A stretch of DNA of 64,000 bases, taken from contig NZ_CP053845.1 of NCBI RefSeq assembly GCF_013201975.1, forward strand, positions 124,001 through 188,000. The letters are read 5' to 3'. The DNA comes from Campylobacter sp. CCUG 57310. GTDB taxonomy: Bacteria; Campylobacterota; Campylobacteria; Campylobacterales; Campylobacteraceae. How positions within the stretch are numbered: the first letter of the stretch is position 1; each line of letters begins with the position of its first letter. A program made the position numbers and the translations under genes. Shown in pieces: positions 47,981 to 57,944 of this stretch. The notes beneath the pieces were generated by a model. That model saw only the letters and a program-made list of their open reading frames with translations, ran no database searches and was not told the origin of the DNA.

Positions 47981-49643
47981 TGAAAATATCCTTTTGCATC
48001 ATCTCGATTTGCGCTTGCACCATCACTTTGGCTTTGCAATCCGCACAGCAGTAAAGCGTCTTATGCTTTATCGGATCGGAGGCGAATTTCGGACCCATTA
48101 TAGAAGCGATTTTCTCAACGGCTTTTTTAGTCGCAAACTCTTTGCCGCACTCTATGCAGGCAAAGAGTTCGTCGCGTGCAAGCTCGTTATATACGAAATA
48201 TTCCGGTTTTAGATCTATCTCTCCTCGTTTAAGTACTATGGTGTCTTTTTCGGCGCAACTTACCTCGCAGTATCCACAGTTGGTGCATATACTTGGGTTA
48301 AACATTATGGAATTTGTCTTGGTGTCCGCAACGAGCGCGCTTACGTTACATGCACCCACGCAGCTTAAGCAAAGCGTACATGTATCGCGGTTTATCTCAA
48401 CCGTGCCGTAGCTTATGTTTTCACCCGTTTTTACTACTCCTAAATTTTCATCTCCGACAAGCCACTCAAGTCGTTTGCCAAAAATTTCTCTTTTTGGCAT
48501 TGCGTATTCGGAAACCGAATGCTGTGAACCTTCTATTAGAGTCGCTTTGCTAAGAGCGTCTTTAAGCTCTTTTTCATTCATGGCGACATAGACCGCTTTG
48601 CGGGCGAATTTGATCTCATAAATTTGATTTACTATGTCAATGGCGTCTTTTGAGCCGCGACTTACGAAATCGGTATAAAATATCACGCTTGCTCCGCTTT
48701 CTTGCAAAAGCGTCATAAAGTGCGCCTCATGTAGCCATTTTTCGCCTTCTATGGCAAAAGGAAGCACGCCCGCAGGCAAATTCAGACTTAAATTGGCTAG
48801 ATCCATTTTCTTAGGCACGATCAGCGCGATTTTGCCTTTATACATCTTTGCTATTTCTCCAAACGCAACACGCGGAGTATATGAGTAATCAAGCGCACCG
48901 CTAGGGCATACGCTGATACAGCCGCCACATCCAAGACAGTCTATGTGAGAAAATACAAGATGTTTTGTCGCATCCTCTTTTAAAATCGCAACCGTAGGGC
49001 AGACATCCGCACATCTTCCGCAAATTTCTTGTCTGCGCTCGTGGTATTGACAAATGGTAGAATCATAAAAAATATGCGTTTTGTATTTGAATTTCGGGCT
49101 TTTTTCAAGCATAAAATTTAGCACGTTCTCATCGCTCATATTTGCTATCTCGTAGCAACCGCTTTGCTTAAGCATATAATCTCTTGCGTTTTCAACCAGC
49201 AAGAAATCGCAATCAACTTCAAACTCGTCGTTTTCTCTTAGCATTATCACGCTTAATTCGCCTGCCGCGCCATATACGAATTTCATCTCAAAGTGCGTTA
49301 TTTCAATAACCTTAAATCCGTTTTCTTTTAAAATTTCAGCCAAATTTTCGCGGCCTGTGTTGCTTACGATGACGACGTTTTTGCCGACTTCCTTTTCGTG
49401 CTCGACATCTCTTGCAAGGTCAAATCCGTGAGCTCTTGCTTCGTATAATAAAAGCGTGTTTTTGGCTTTGTCAAGTACGCTATCGCTACTGTTTTTGAGA
49501 TAAAAATTTATCTCAGGGGCTATGATATCAGCCTTTAATTTATCCGAATTTGAGATCAGGTACTCGCCTTCTTTTGCTATTTCAATCTGTTCGTTTAGCA
49601 TCAAAGAGTCGTCAAAATCGTTATAAAAGCCAAATTCTTTCAT
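47973..49643 (-). CDS. Multi-cluster 4Fe-4S ferredoxin-domain protein of the formate dehydrogenase region
   Basis: 556 residues, soluble. The first 190 residues have no Fe-S motif. CGRCADVCP (208-216) and CLGCGGCISVCP (236-247) form one ferredoxin pair. A central domain of about 160 residues resembles a nucleotide- or NAD-linked region without firm motif. A second pair, CTLCLSCVGAC and CTNCGYCEVSC, lies at about 415-460. The C-terminus has a CxxC...CxxC zinc-ribbon-like element (about 495-545). Its operon with a TorD chaperone suggests electron transfer to or from formate dehydrogenase. The exact role is unknown. Confidence 0.8.
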   Translation of the reverse strand: MKEFGFYNDFDDSLMLNEQIEIAKEGEYLISNSDKLKADIIAPEINFYLKNSSDSVLDKAKNTLLLYEARAHGFDLARDVEHEKEVGKNVVIVSNTGRENLAEILKENGFKVIEITHFEMKFVYGAAGELSVIMLRENDEFEVDCDFLLVENARDYMLKQSGCYEIANMSDENVLNFMLEKSPKFKYKTHIFYDSTICQYHERRQEICGRCADVCPTVAILKEDATKHLVFSHIDCLGCGGCISVCPSGALDYSYTPRVAFGEIAKMYKGKIALIVPKKMDLANLSLNLPAGVLPFAIEGEKWLHEAHFMTLLQESGASVIFYTDFVSRGSKDAIDIVNQIYEIKFARKAVYVAMNEKELKDALSKATLIEGSQHSVSEYAMPKREIFGKRLEWLVGDENLGVVKTGENISYGTVEINRDTCTLCLSCVGACNVSALVADTKTNSIMFNPSICTNCGYCEVSCAEKDTIVLKRGEIDLKPEYFVYNELARDELFACIECGKEFATKKAVEKIASIMGPKFASDPIKHKTLYCCADCKAKVMVQAQIEMMQKDIFNG

Positions 49644-49798
49644 TAATATTCTCCATTATCAAAAACTACTGCATTTTAATACTTATGTCATTAATGAGTA
49701 CTGAATTTAAAAATCTATTTTTAATATATAAGCTAAAATCTCTTGCAAAATTTATGATACAATCCTCGTAGTAAAACAAAATTACTTGGAGAGTTGAA

Positions 49799-51133
49799 AT
49801 GAGCGAATTTAAAAGCCTACCGCAGATAGATAAAATTTTAAAAATGCCCGAATTTAAAGATAAGATTCCAGCTTTTGTAGCCAAATTTGCCAGAGAAGAA
49901 CTTGAGTTTCAGCGCGAAAAAATCATAGCGAATAAAACTTGCGATCAGTTGCAAGATATTATAAAAAATATCCTAAAACGCTACGCAAAATTTGAAATTT
50001 CATCTTTGCAAAGCGTGATAAATGCAACAGGCGTTGCCGTGCATACAAATTTAGGCAGAAGCGTAATAGACGAAGAAATTTTGATGCGCGCAAAGGACGT
50101 CATCACGGGGTATTGTAATTTAGAATACAGCCTTGAAAGCGGGACTCGCTCAAACAGATACGATTACGTCGGCTCGCTTTTAGCGGAGCTTTTTGGCTTT
50201 GAAGACGCAATCGTCGTAAATAATAACGCAAGCGCCGTTTTTCTCGTGCTAAATACCTTTGCAAAAGGCGGTGAAGCGGTTATCAGCAGAGGCGAGTTGG
50301 TTGAGATCGGAGGAAGCTTTAGAGTGCCTGAAGTGATGGCAAATTCGGGAACTTTATTGCGCGAGGTCGGCACTACAAATAGGACAAATTTAAAAGATTA
50401 TGAAGCGGCTATCGGTGAAAACACCAAGATGATCGTAAAAGTGCACCGCTCAAATTTCGATATAGTCGGATTTAGCGAGGATGTTTGTATAAACGAGCTT
50501 TCAAATTTGGCTAAAAAGCATGAAGTGATTGATTATTACGATCTTGGAAGCGGATATGTCGGCGAGCTTCCTTATAATCTAGGCAGAAATGAGCCGAATG
50601 CGAGGGAATTTAGCGATGTTTCGTTACTAAGCTTTAGTGGCGATAAGCTGTTTGGCTCCGTTCAGTGCGGTATAATCCTTGGCAAACGCGAACTAATAGC
50701 AAAGCTTAAGCAAAATCAACTCCTTAGAATGCTTCGAGTGGATAAAGTGATAATATCGCTTCTAAGCGAATCGGTAAAGGCTTACATAAATAAAGAATTC
50801 AGTCTCATAACCACAATTAATCAGCTCTATAAAGACATTAACGAGCTTGAAAATACCGCGACCAGGATAAATTTTGCTCTTAAAAAACCGCTTGAAGTGG
50901 TGCAAACCAAGACATTTGTGGGCGGAGGCACTATGCCAAATAAGGCTATACCGAGCATTGCTCTTAAAGTGCGCGGTAACGCAAATTTAAACGAGGCGAA
51001 ATTTAGAGCTAAACATATCATCGGACGGATTGAAAACGGAGCGTTTTTGCTTGATTTAAGAAGCGTTTTGCTTAAGGATGAAACAAGGCTCATAAATTCG
51101 ATAAACGAAATTTTAGGAGAGTGCGATGAATAG
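49799..51133 (+). CDS. selA: L-seryl-tRNA(Sec) selenium transferase
   Basis: 444 residues, PLP enzyme converting Ser-tRNA(Sec) to Sec-tRNA(Sec). The N-terminal helical domain begins LPQIDKILKMPEF. SVINATGVAVHTNLGRS near 80 and the PLP lysine in LLSFSGDKLFGSVQCG near 285 are diagnostic. TTGGAGAG precedes ATG 49799. It overlaps selB by 8 nt. The target in this window is the UGA codon of fdhA. Confidence 0.95.
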   Translation: MSEFKSLPQIDKILKMPEFKDKIPAFVAKFAREELEFQREKIIANKTCDQLQDIIKNILKRYAKFEISSLQSVINATGVAVHTNLGRSVIDEEILMRAKDVITGYCNLEYSLESGTRSNRYDYVGSLLAELFGFEDAIVVNNNASAVFLVLNTFAKGGEAVISRGELVEIGGSFRVPEVMANSGTLLREVGTTNRTNLKDYEAAIGENTKMIVKVHRSNFDIVGFSEDVCINELSNLAKKHEVIDYYDLGSGYVGELPYNLGRNEPNAREFSDVSLLSFSGDKLFGSVQCGIILGKRELIAKLKQNQLLRMLRVDKVIISLLSESVKAYINKEFSLITTINQLYKDINELENTATRINFALKKPLEVVQTKTFVGGGTMPNKAIPSIALKVRGNANLNEAKFRAKHIIGRIENGAFLLDLRSVLLKDETRLINSINEILGECDE

Positions 51134-52949
51134 CCTTATAATCGGAACCGCAGGACATATCGATCACGGTAAAACGGCACTTATAAGAGAGATAAACGGC
51201 TTTGAAGGCGACGTGCTTGAAGAGGAAAAAAAGCGCGGCATAACTATCGATCTTAGTTTTTCAAATTTAAGGCGAGGCGAAGATAATATCGCATTTATCG
51301 ACGTTCCGGGACATGAAAGCTTGGTTAAGACGATGATAAGCGGGGCGTATGGATTTGATGCGTGCTTGTTTGTAGTTGCCGCAAACGACGGGCTTATGCC
51401 TCAGAGTTTAGAGCATTTGCAAATTTTAAATTTGCTTCAAATAAAGTCTTTGATTGTCGCCGTAACAAAGTGTGATTTGGTAGATGAAAGCAGGATAGAG
51501 CAGGTTAAATTTGAAGTTGCAGAGGCTATAAGCAGGCTAAAAAATCTTGAAATTTTGGAATTTTTTGCAGTTAGTATAAAAGACGTCCAAAGCATAGCCG
51601 AATTAAGAGATTATCTCTTTACTTTAAAGCCAAAAACCAAAAGCGAACACGGCGTGTTTCGCTACTATATCGATAGGGTCTTTAGTCTAAAAGGAATCGG
51701 TAGCGTAGTAACGGGAACTATCATAGAAGGAAGCGTAAAAAAAGGCGAAAAGATCTATAACTACGGCTCAGGCAAAGAAGCGCTTGTAAGAAGCGTGCAA
51801 ATTCATGATAGTTTCGTTGATGTCGCGTATGAAGGCAGCCGTGTGGCGCTAAATTTAACAGGTATTGAGCTAAATGAGCTTAAAAAGGGGCAACTTCTAA
51901 GCAAAAAAGGCTTTTTTAGGGGATTTAGAGAGGCTGATTGCTTCGTAAATGCAAAAAATTTAACTCACAATGAAAGCGTGACGTTTTGCGTGGGAGCGCA
52001 AACCGCAAGTGCAAAAGCGATTATTTTGAGCCAAAAAGACGATAGTTGTTTTGTAACTTTTAAATTTGAAAAGGATATGTTTTTAAAATTTGACGAGCCT
52101 TTCGTCTTGGTTGCAAATTCGCGCGTGATAGGCGGCGGTAGGGTTTTAAATTCGGTAAATGAACCGCTTAAAAAGGCGCAAAAAATTCTATTTTTAAATC
52201 ATCTTTTTAAAAAAGATTTCACAAACGCTTTTACTTTGCTTAAGGACACGCATAAAAACGGCTTTGGCATTATCTCCTCTTATCAAAGATTTGGTTTAAC
52301 TCACGAAGAAGCGGTTAATATAGCAAAGCAAATTCCAAGTGTTTATGTAGATGAAAAAGCCTTAAATATCTACGATATAAGCGCGATTTCTCGCATTAAA
52401 GAGATTATAAAATTTATGATAGAAAAAAATCCTTATGCGATATTTTCTGCTTCAAGTATCAGTCTAAAGCTAACTTGGGCGAGCGAGGAGCTATGCCAAA
52501 AAGCTATCGACGAGCTTTGCAAAAGCGGCCTCATAGCTCAAAATGAAGGCGTTTATACAAAAACAGGGGTTGATATCAAAGAGCTTAAAGTAAGGCTTGA
52601 AGAGCGAATTTATCAAATTTTGGAAAGCTCAAATTTAGCTCCAGCCGCGCCTTATAACATCTATGACGAACTTGAGATAGACAGGTTTAGCGGAGATAAC
52701 GCGCTTAAAAAGCTAACGGGCATAAAGCGAGTAGTAAGGCTTGCGCATAATCTTTTCATAACTTCAAAGGCTTTAAACGAGGCGACTAGTAAGCTTAAAG
52801 AGATAATAAAAACCGAAGGCTTCGTAAACGTAACAAATGCAAAAGATCATCTGAATTTAAGCAGAAAATACATAATCGCATATCTTGAATACCTCGATAC
52901 TATGCCTGATATCTTAAAAAACGGCAATGATAGAGTGATAAAAGAGTGA
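51126..52949 (+). CDS. selB: Selenocysteine-specific translation elongation factor
   Basis: 607 residues. GTPase motifs: P-loop GTAGHIDHGKTAL, switch GITIDLSFSNL, DVPGHE, and TKCDL. The EF-Tu-like domains continue to about residue 350 and the C-terminal winged-helix domains (about 370-607) bind the SECIS hairpin. SelB brings Sec-tRNA to UGA. The selA-selB overlap indicates one operon. The selenophosphate synthetase gene selD and the tRNA(Sec) gene are not in the window. Confidence 0.95.
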   Translation: MNSLIIGTAGHIDHGKTALIREINGFEGDVLEEEKKRGITIDLSFSNLRRGEDNIAFIDVPGHESLVKTMISGAYGFDACLFVVAANDGLMPQSLEHLQILNLLQIKSLIVAVTKCDLVDESRIEQVKFEVAEAISRLKNLEILEFFAVSIKDVQSIAELRDYLFTLKPKTKSEHGVFRYYIDRVFSLKGIGSVVTGTIIEGSVKKGEKIYNYGSGKEALVRSVQIHDSFVDVAYEGSRVALNLTGIELNELKKGQLLSKKGFFRGFREADCFVNAKNLTHNESVTFCVGAQTASAKAIILSQKDDSCFVTFKFEKDMFLKFDEPFVLVANSRVIGGGRVLNSVNEPLKKAQKILFLNHLFKKDFTNAFTLLKDTHKNGFGIISSYQRFGLTHEEAVNIAKQIPSVYVDEKALNIYDISAISRIKEIIKFMIEKNPYAIFSASSISLKLTWASEELCQKAIDELCKSGLIAQNEGVYTKTGVDIKELKVRLEERIYQILESSNLAPAAPYNIYDELEIDRFSGDNALKKLTGIKRVVRLAHNLFITSKALNEATSKLKEIIKTEGFVNVTNAKDHLNLSRKYIIAYLEYLDTMPDILKNGNDRVIKE

Positions 52950-53010
52950 TTTTCTATCCGTTTAAAAAAAGTTATTATAATCGAGCGAAATTTCAACAAA
53001 AGGTAAAACA

Positions 53011-53727
53011 ATGAAAAAAATTATATTAGCGTCCGTAGTTGCGGCTACAAGTCTATTTGCTGCCAGCAATGAGCAGATAATCGATTTTTATAAGTCAATA
53101 GCTCAGCCGGGACTTATGTTTAAGGTTACTGAGCGCCAAAAACTGGCCGAAAACCCTGAATACGAAATGGTTGTAGTAAATATCAGCAACGGCAAGCTTA
53201 GCGAAGATGAGATAATGTTTACTAAGGGCGATCTGCTTCTTCCGGATATCATCGATCTAAAAAATAAAAAAGCTTATAAAGCCGAGATGAAAGAGAAGAT
53301 AACTGCTAAAAATATCGCAGCTCAGTTTAATAAAGAAGAAAAGAAAAATATCATAATGCTTGGCAACGACTCTAAAAAGCCTACTTATGTTATGTTTTCA
53401 GATCCTGAGTGCCCATACTGCAGAATGGAGCTTGAAAAGATCGAGACAACCCTAAAAGAGGCAAATGTCCATATAATCCTAACTCCTGTACATGATAAAT
53501 CAGCTCTTCAAAAGAGCTTTTTAATATATAAAGATGCGGTTAAGGCAAAAACCGATAGCGAAAAGATCAAAATTCTAAGAAAATATTTCGCTGAGGATTA
53601 TAAAGTAGCGGATAATGCAGTAAGCGACGATGAGGTTAAAATGATGGATGATCTTCGCACAAAATACCTTGCGGCAGGCGTTAGAAGCGTGCCTTATATA
53701 ATAAATTTGCAAGATCTTAAAAAATAA
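53011..53727 (+). CDS. DsbC/DsbG-like periplasmic thiol-disulfide protein
   Basis: 238 residues with a signal peptide (about 1-18, ending LFAAS). The thioredoxin-fold domain has MFSDPECPYCRMELEKIE with a CPYC active site near residue 135, and the cis-Pro loop RSVPYIIN near the C-terminus. An N-terminal dimerisation-like region precedes it. It may repair disulfides of secreted proteins, perhaps including periplasmic Fe-S or haem enzymes nearby. It lies 61 bases after selB, before a terminator. Confidence 0.82.
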   Translation: MKKIILASVVAATSLFAASNEQIIDFYKSIAQPGLMFKVTERQKLAENPEYEMVVVNISNGKLSEDEIMFTKGDLLLPDIIDLKNKKAYKAEMKEKITAKNIAAQFNKEEKKNIIMLGNDSKKPTYVMFSDPECPYCRMELEKIETTLKEANVHIILTPVHDKSALQKSFLIYKDAVKAKTDSEKIKILRKYFAEDYKVADNAVSDDEVKMMDDLRTKYLAAGVRSVPYIINLQDLKK

Positions 53728-53738
53728 CACTTCATTAC

Positions 53739-53763
53739 AAAAGCTCTCTTTTTGAGGGCTTTT
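53739..53763 (+). terminator. Rho-independent terminator after selAB-dsb
   Basis: AAAAGCTCTC (53739-53748), TTTTT loop, GAGGGCTTTT (53754-53763), with one T-G pair. The 3' arm ends in T residues. Confidence 0.75.
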
Positions 53764-53936
53764 ATCAAATTTAGCCACTTTAAATTTTAAATTTTCTTTT
53801 TCGTCCGCTTAACCGCTTTGGCATTGATACTTAAATTTTATAATCTCTCATTTTAAATTTCATCTTTGAAGAAATATTATTATTTTTTTATATTTTTAAA
53901 GATTTTTAAAAAATATTATTTAATATCAGTTCTTTA

Positions 53937-54047
53937 CGATTTCCAATTATAAGATATGCTAAATTTGCATAGTTAATATTTATGTAGTTCAAATTAGCTA
54001 TTTAACGCTATTTGATAGCGATTTCCAATTAGAAATATGCTAATTTT
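53937..54047 (+). promoter_or_regulatory. Two direct repeats of a regulator-like motif upstream of fdh
   Basis: CGATTTCCAATTA followed 3-4 bases later by ATATGCTAA and then NTTTG occurs at 53937 and again at 54019, spaced 82 bases start to start. The 13-base and 9-base blocks are identical in both copies while bases between them differ. This conservation pattern suggests binding sites for a regulator of formate dehydrogenase expression. The regulator is unknown. Confidence 0.5.
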
Positions 54048-54123
54048 GAACATTTTAAATTGAATTTTACTTTTTAATATAGACAAGTTGCTTTTATATA
54101 TTTAAAAGCTGAAAGGAGAAAAG

Positions 54124-54336
54124 ATGGAAGGATCAAGACGAGATTTTTTAAAAAAATCTTTAAAAATTGGCGCCGTGGGCGGCACGATGATAGCTACCGC
54201 TGCTATCGCAAATAGCGGCAACAAGGCTAGCTTGCAAGCTGATTCTAACGGCGTAGTGCTTGGTAAGTCAAGCAAAAAAGAGGTGCTTTATCAAAAAAGC
54301 AAAGAGTGGGAGTACTACTATAAAATCGCTTACTAA
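54124..54336 (+). CDS. Small Tat-signal protein of the formate dehydrogenase operon
   Basis: 70 residues. The twin-arginine motif SRRDFLKKS begins at residue 4, followed by a hydrophobic stretch (about 15-30) and a short polar tail ending EWEYYYKIAY. I recall a similar short gene upstream of fdhA in C. jejuni. It may be a small subunit or assembly factor exported with FdhA. It starts after AAAGGAG and lies 11 bases before fdhA. Confidence 0.8.
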   Translation: MEGSRRDFLKKSLKIGAVGGTMIATAAIANSGNKASLQADSNGVVLGKSSKKEVLYQKSKEWEYYYKIAY

Positions 54337-54347
54337 GGGAGAATACT

Positions 54348-57248
54348 ATGAGTGATTCACGTATAGGAAGACGCTCTTTCCTTAAGCTTGCAGCCCTTGG
54401 AGCGGGTAGCACGGTCGCTTTTGGAGAGAATGAAGTCTTTAGAAAAGCTACGAACGAAGAGATAAAAAATCCGTTTGAGGGCTCAAAAAAAGTTAGAACT
54501 ATCTGTTCGATATGTTCTGCCGGATGCGGTATAGAAGCAGAAGTAAAAGACGGCGTTTGGGTTCGTCAAGATATGGCGATGTATCATCCCGTATCTCAAG
54601 GCAGTCACTGCTGTAAGGGCATAGATCAAATCGATCTAACCAAGAGCAAGCAACGCATCAAATACCCTATGAAAAAGGTAAACGGCAAGTGGGAGCGCAT
54701 AAGCTGGGAGACTGCGGTAAACGAGATCGGCGATAAAATGCTTGAAATTCGTAAAGAGCACGGACCTGATTGTGTCGAATTTTTGGGCTCTGCGAAATTT
54801 AGCAACGAGCAGTCGTTTTATTTTAGAAAATTTGCAGCATTTTGGGGCACAAACAATATAGACCACGTTGCACGTATTTGACATAGCGCATCAGTCGCCG
54901 GAGCGGCGAATACTTGGGGTTATGGCGCGATGACAAACCACTTTGGAGACGTGGCGGCAAATTCAAAAGCCATTATGGTATTTGGAGCAAATTCCGCAGT
55001 TGCAAATCCAGTCGGAGGCATGAAGCACTTCCTTCAAGCCAAAGATAGAAACAACGCAAAGCTGATAGTTGTAGATCCTATCTACACAAAAACAGCGGCA
55101 AAAGCCGATATATATGTGCGTGTTAGACCGGGAACGGACATAGCTTTTGTTTACGGGCTGCTTCATATCATATTTAAAAACGGCTGGGAGGATAAGAATT
55201 TCATCGCCGATAGAACTTACGGCATAGATGAAGTTCGCAAAGAGGCCGAGCACTGGACGCCTGAAGTAACGTCTGACGTTACCGGAGTTCCTGCCGATTT
55301 GATTATGCAGGTAGCAAATATTTACGCTCATACAAAGCCGGCTTCTATCGCATGGTCTCTTGGAATGACTCAGCACAGTATCGGCAGCTCAAATACGAGA
55401 ATTTTGCCTATCCTTCAGCTTGTGCTTGGAAATATGGGCGTAGAGGGCGGCGGATGTAACATTATCCGCGGACACGATAACGTTCAAGGTGCAACCGATA
55501 TGGGCAACCTAGCCGACAGCTTGCCTACATACTACGGGCTTGGCGATAAGGCTTGGAAGCACTTTTGTAAGGGTTGGGGCGTAGAATTTGACGAATTTGT
55601 AAAACGATTTGCCGTTTCAACCAAAGAGCCTAAAAAAGGCGGCGCTCTTATAAAAGGAACGAAATTTGAGGAGTATTATTACCACGATCCTAAAAATCCT
55701 GAAGATAGAAACTGGAGAAATGAAAAAGGCTGGTCGCTTTCAAAATGGTGGCAGGGCGTTTTAAAAGAGGAAAATACCTTTACAAGCGGCGAGCTTAAGG
55801 TGCTTTGGGTTCAAGGAACGGGAATTACCTCTATGGCTCACCTGGCAAAAATTCAAGAGGCGATAGATAAGCTTGATTTACTGGTTATCGCAGAGCCGTT
55901 TGTAAACGAGGTTGCGATCTTAAGCGATAGAAAAGACGGAATTTATATCCTTCCTGTTGCGACTCAGTTTGAAAACGAAGGTATCGTTGTGGCTACAAAC
56001 CGAGCTGCGCAGTGGAGAACGAAAGTTGTAGATCCACTTTATGAGAGCAAGCCTGATCATGAGGTTATGTTTGAATTTGCTAAAAAATGGGGCTTTTATG
56101 AGGATTACACTAAATCCTTAAAGATGAACGATGATCTTGAAGTAGTAAAAGATAGCTTCGTGTGGCCTGATGACGCTACAAGAGAGCTGGCCAGAATGGG
56201 TCAAACTATCGGGCTTCAAGGTTGGCAGCCTGAAAGATTAAGAAAGCATCAGCAAAATTGGGAAAATTTCGATCCCGATACGCTAATAGGAATAGGCGGA
56301 GACGTAAAAGGCGAATACTACAGCTTGCCTTGGCCTTGCTGGGATAAGCAGCATCCTGGAACTCCTATACTTTATGATCTAAATAAGCCTTATACCGAGG
56401 GCGGTTGCGGATTTAGAAATAGATTTGGTCTAGAGCATAACGGCGTTTCTCAAATCGCCTCTGAAGCTGTCCAGCTAAAAGGCTCTAAGGTTAAAGGCGG
56501 CTATCCGCAAATCACTAAGGACAATATCGAGCAGGTGCTTGGCATAACCTTAACCGAGGAGGAAAAGGCTAAGATCGGCGAAAACTGGACTATGGATTAT
56601 AGCGGTATCATAAATCAAAAATGCCGCGAAGCAGGCGTTGCTCCTTATGGAAACGCAAGAGCAAGAGCTATAGTTTGGGAATTTATAGATCAAATTCCAA
56701 AACACAGAGAGCCGATACACTCGCCAAGATGGGATCTGGTACAAAAGTATCCTGCTATCGACGATCAGGCTAGAAATTTCCGCGTTGAGACGAAATTTAA
56801 ATCAGAGCAACAAAAGCAAGATTGGAGCAAGGATTTCCCTACTATCATCAGCTCAATGCGCTTGGTGAATTTAAGCGGTGCGGGAATGCTTGAGCGTACA
56901 AGTAAATATCTAGCGGCTATCACGCCTGAGATGTTTGCTAACGTTCACCCTGAACTAGCGCTTAAATACGGCATACAAGACGGCGATATGATGTGGATTC
57001 ACTCTCCGCAAGGCACGAAGATAAAAGTAAAATGCTATCACAACAGAAGCGTTACGCCCGATAGAATTTGCTTGCCTTATAACTTCGCGGGCGTGATGCA
57101 AGGCGTTGATCTAAGCCATAGGTATCCTGAAGGAACTAAGCCATATACGATAGGTGAGCCTTCAAACATCGTAACAAACTACGGATTTGACCCTGTTACT
57201 CAAATTTCAGAGTATAACGCAGGTCTATGCCGTCTGGAAAAAGCGTAA
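54348..57248 (+). CDS. fdhA: Selenocysteine-containing formate dehydrogenase catalytic subunit
   Basis: 966 residues when the in-frame TGA at 54879-54881 is read as selenocysteine (Sec178, context DHVARI-U-HSASVAGA). The same frame continues to TAA 57246-57248. Tat signal GRRSFLK at residues 7-13. The 4Fe-4S ligands are C53, C56, C60 and C88. Bis-MGD regions include MVFGANSAVANPVGG, VDPIYTKTAAKAD and VQGTGITSM. The enzyme oxidises formate in the periplasm and passes electrons through FdhB to the quinone pool. A conventional stop-codon reading would split the gene into 177- and 772-residue pieces. SelA and SelB are encoded just upstream. Confidence 0.95.
54879..54909 (+). promoter_or_regulatory. 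Selenocysteine UGA with SECIS-like hairpin
   Basis: The UGA at 54879-54881 is followed 13 bases later by TCGCCG (54895-54900), GAG loop, CGGCGA (54904-54909). This is a 6-bp GC-rich stem with its apex about 20 nt after the UGA, within the usual bacterial SECIS distance. The loop lacks the GU typical of E. coli elements, so SelB here may recognise a variant. Confidence 0.75.
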
Positions 57249-57258
57249 GGAGTAAGCC

Positions 57259-57819
57259 ATGGCAAGAATGAAATTTTTCGTAGATAACAACAGATGTATA
57301 AGTTGTTTCGGTTGTCAAGTAGCTTGTTCTTCGGCGCACGAAACTCCTGTGGGCATTAACCGTCGCAAGGTTATCACGCTGTATGACGGCGTTGAGGGCA
57401 AGGAGGTTTCAACAACCATCGCATGCCAACACTGCACGGACGCTCCTTGCGAGCAAGTTTGTCCTGTGGATTGCTTTTATATCCGCGAAGACGGTATCGT
57501 GCTTCATGATAAAAACAAATGCATAGGCTGTGGATACTGCTTATATGCTTGTCCGTTTGGTGCGCCGCAGTTTCCAAGAGACGGGGCGTTTGGCATTAAA
57601 GGCGAGATGGATAAATGCACGATGTGCGCGGGCGGTCCTGCAGAGACAAATTCTCACGAAGAGCGCGAACTATACGGACAAAACCGTATCGCAGAGGGCA
57701 AAGTGCCTATGTGTGCGGCGGTTTGTGCGACAAACGCTCTTTTGGTTGGAGATGCAACCGAAGTTGCAAATGTATATCGCAAACGCGTCACACTTCGCAA
57801 TACAGGCTTTTCTATCTAA
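57259..57819 (+). CDS. fdhB: Formate dehydrogenase iron-sulfur subunit
   Basis: 186 residues with four cysteine clusters: CISCFGCQVAC (13-23), CQHCTDAPCEQVC (about 55), CIGCGYCLYAC (about 90) and CTMCAGG (about 117) with partners near CAAVC (about 155). It wires electrons from FdhA to the membrane. It is shorter than E. coli FdnH/FdoH and has no C-terminal membrane helix. AAGGAG overlaps the end of fdhA. A strong terminator follows, and neither fdhC nor fdhD is adjacent, unlike C. jejuni as I recall it. Confidence 0.94.
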   Translation: MARMKFFVDNNRCISCFGCQVACSSAHETPVGINRRKVITLYDGVEGKEVSTTIACQHCTDAPCEQVCPVDCFYIREDGIVLHDKNKCIGCGYCLYACPFGAPQFPRDGAFGIKGEMDKCTMCAGGPAETNSHEERELYGQNRIAEGKVPMCAAVCATNALLVGDATEVANVYRKRVTLRNTGFSI

Positions 57820-57823
57820 ATTT

Positions 57824-57850
57824 AAGGGGGCAATTCGCCCCTTTTTCTTC
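57824..57850 (+). terminator. Rho-independent terminator of the fdh operon
   Basis: AAGGGG (57824-57829) pairs with CCCCTT (57838-57843) across GCAATTCG. TTTCTTCTCTTTTA follows. Confidence 0.85.
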
Positions 57851-57944
57851 TCTTTTATTCTTTAAAATTTAGCTTTTATTTTATCTTTCATTAATCGCAG
57901 CGAGTTATAATTTCATGTAAAATCATAAAATTAAAGGATTTGAG

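Larger units (their letters stand above)
53728..54123. other. Upstream region of the formate dehydrogenase operon
   Basis: About 400 very AT-rich bases. It starts with the terminator of the preceding operon (53739-53763). It then contains the paired motif at 53937 and 54019 and a short palindrome CGCTAT-TTG-ATAGCG at 54006-54020. A TAATAT-like -10 candidate lies near 54076. The ribosome site AAAGGAG sits just before 54124. No gene is supported. Confidence 0.6.

Noticed and set aside
54348-54881. A 177-residue truncated molybdopterin oxidoreductase followed by a separate 772-residue gene
   Set aside because: Both parts are in the same frame, separated only by a TGA at the family's Cys/Sec position with a hairpin after it. 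It is one selenoprotein gene.
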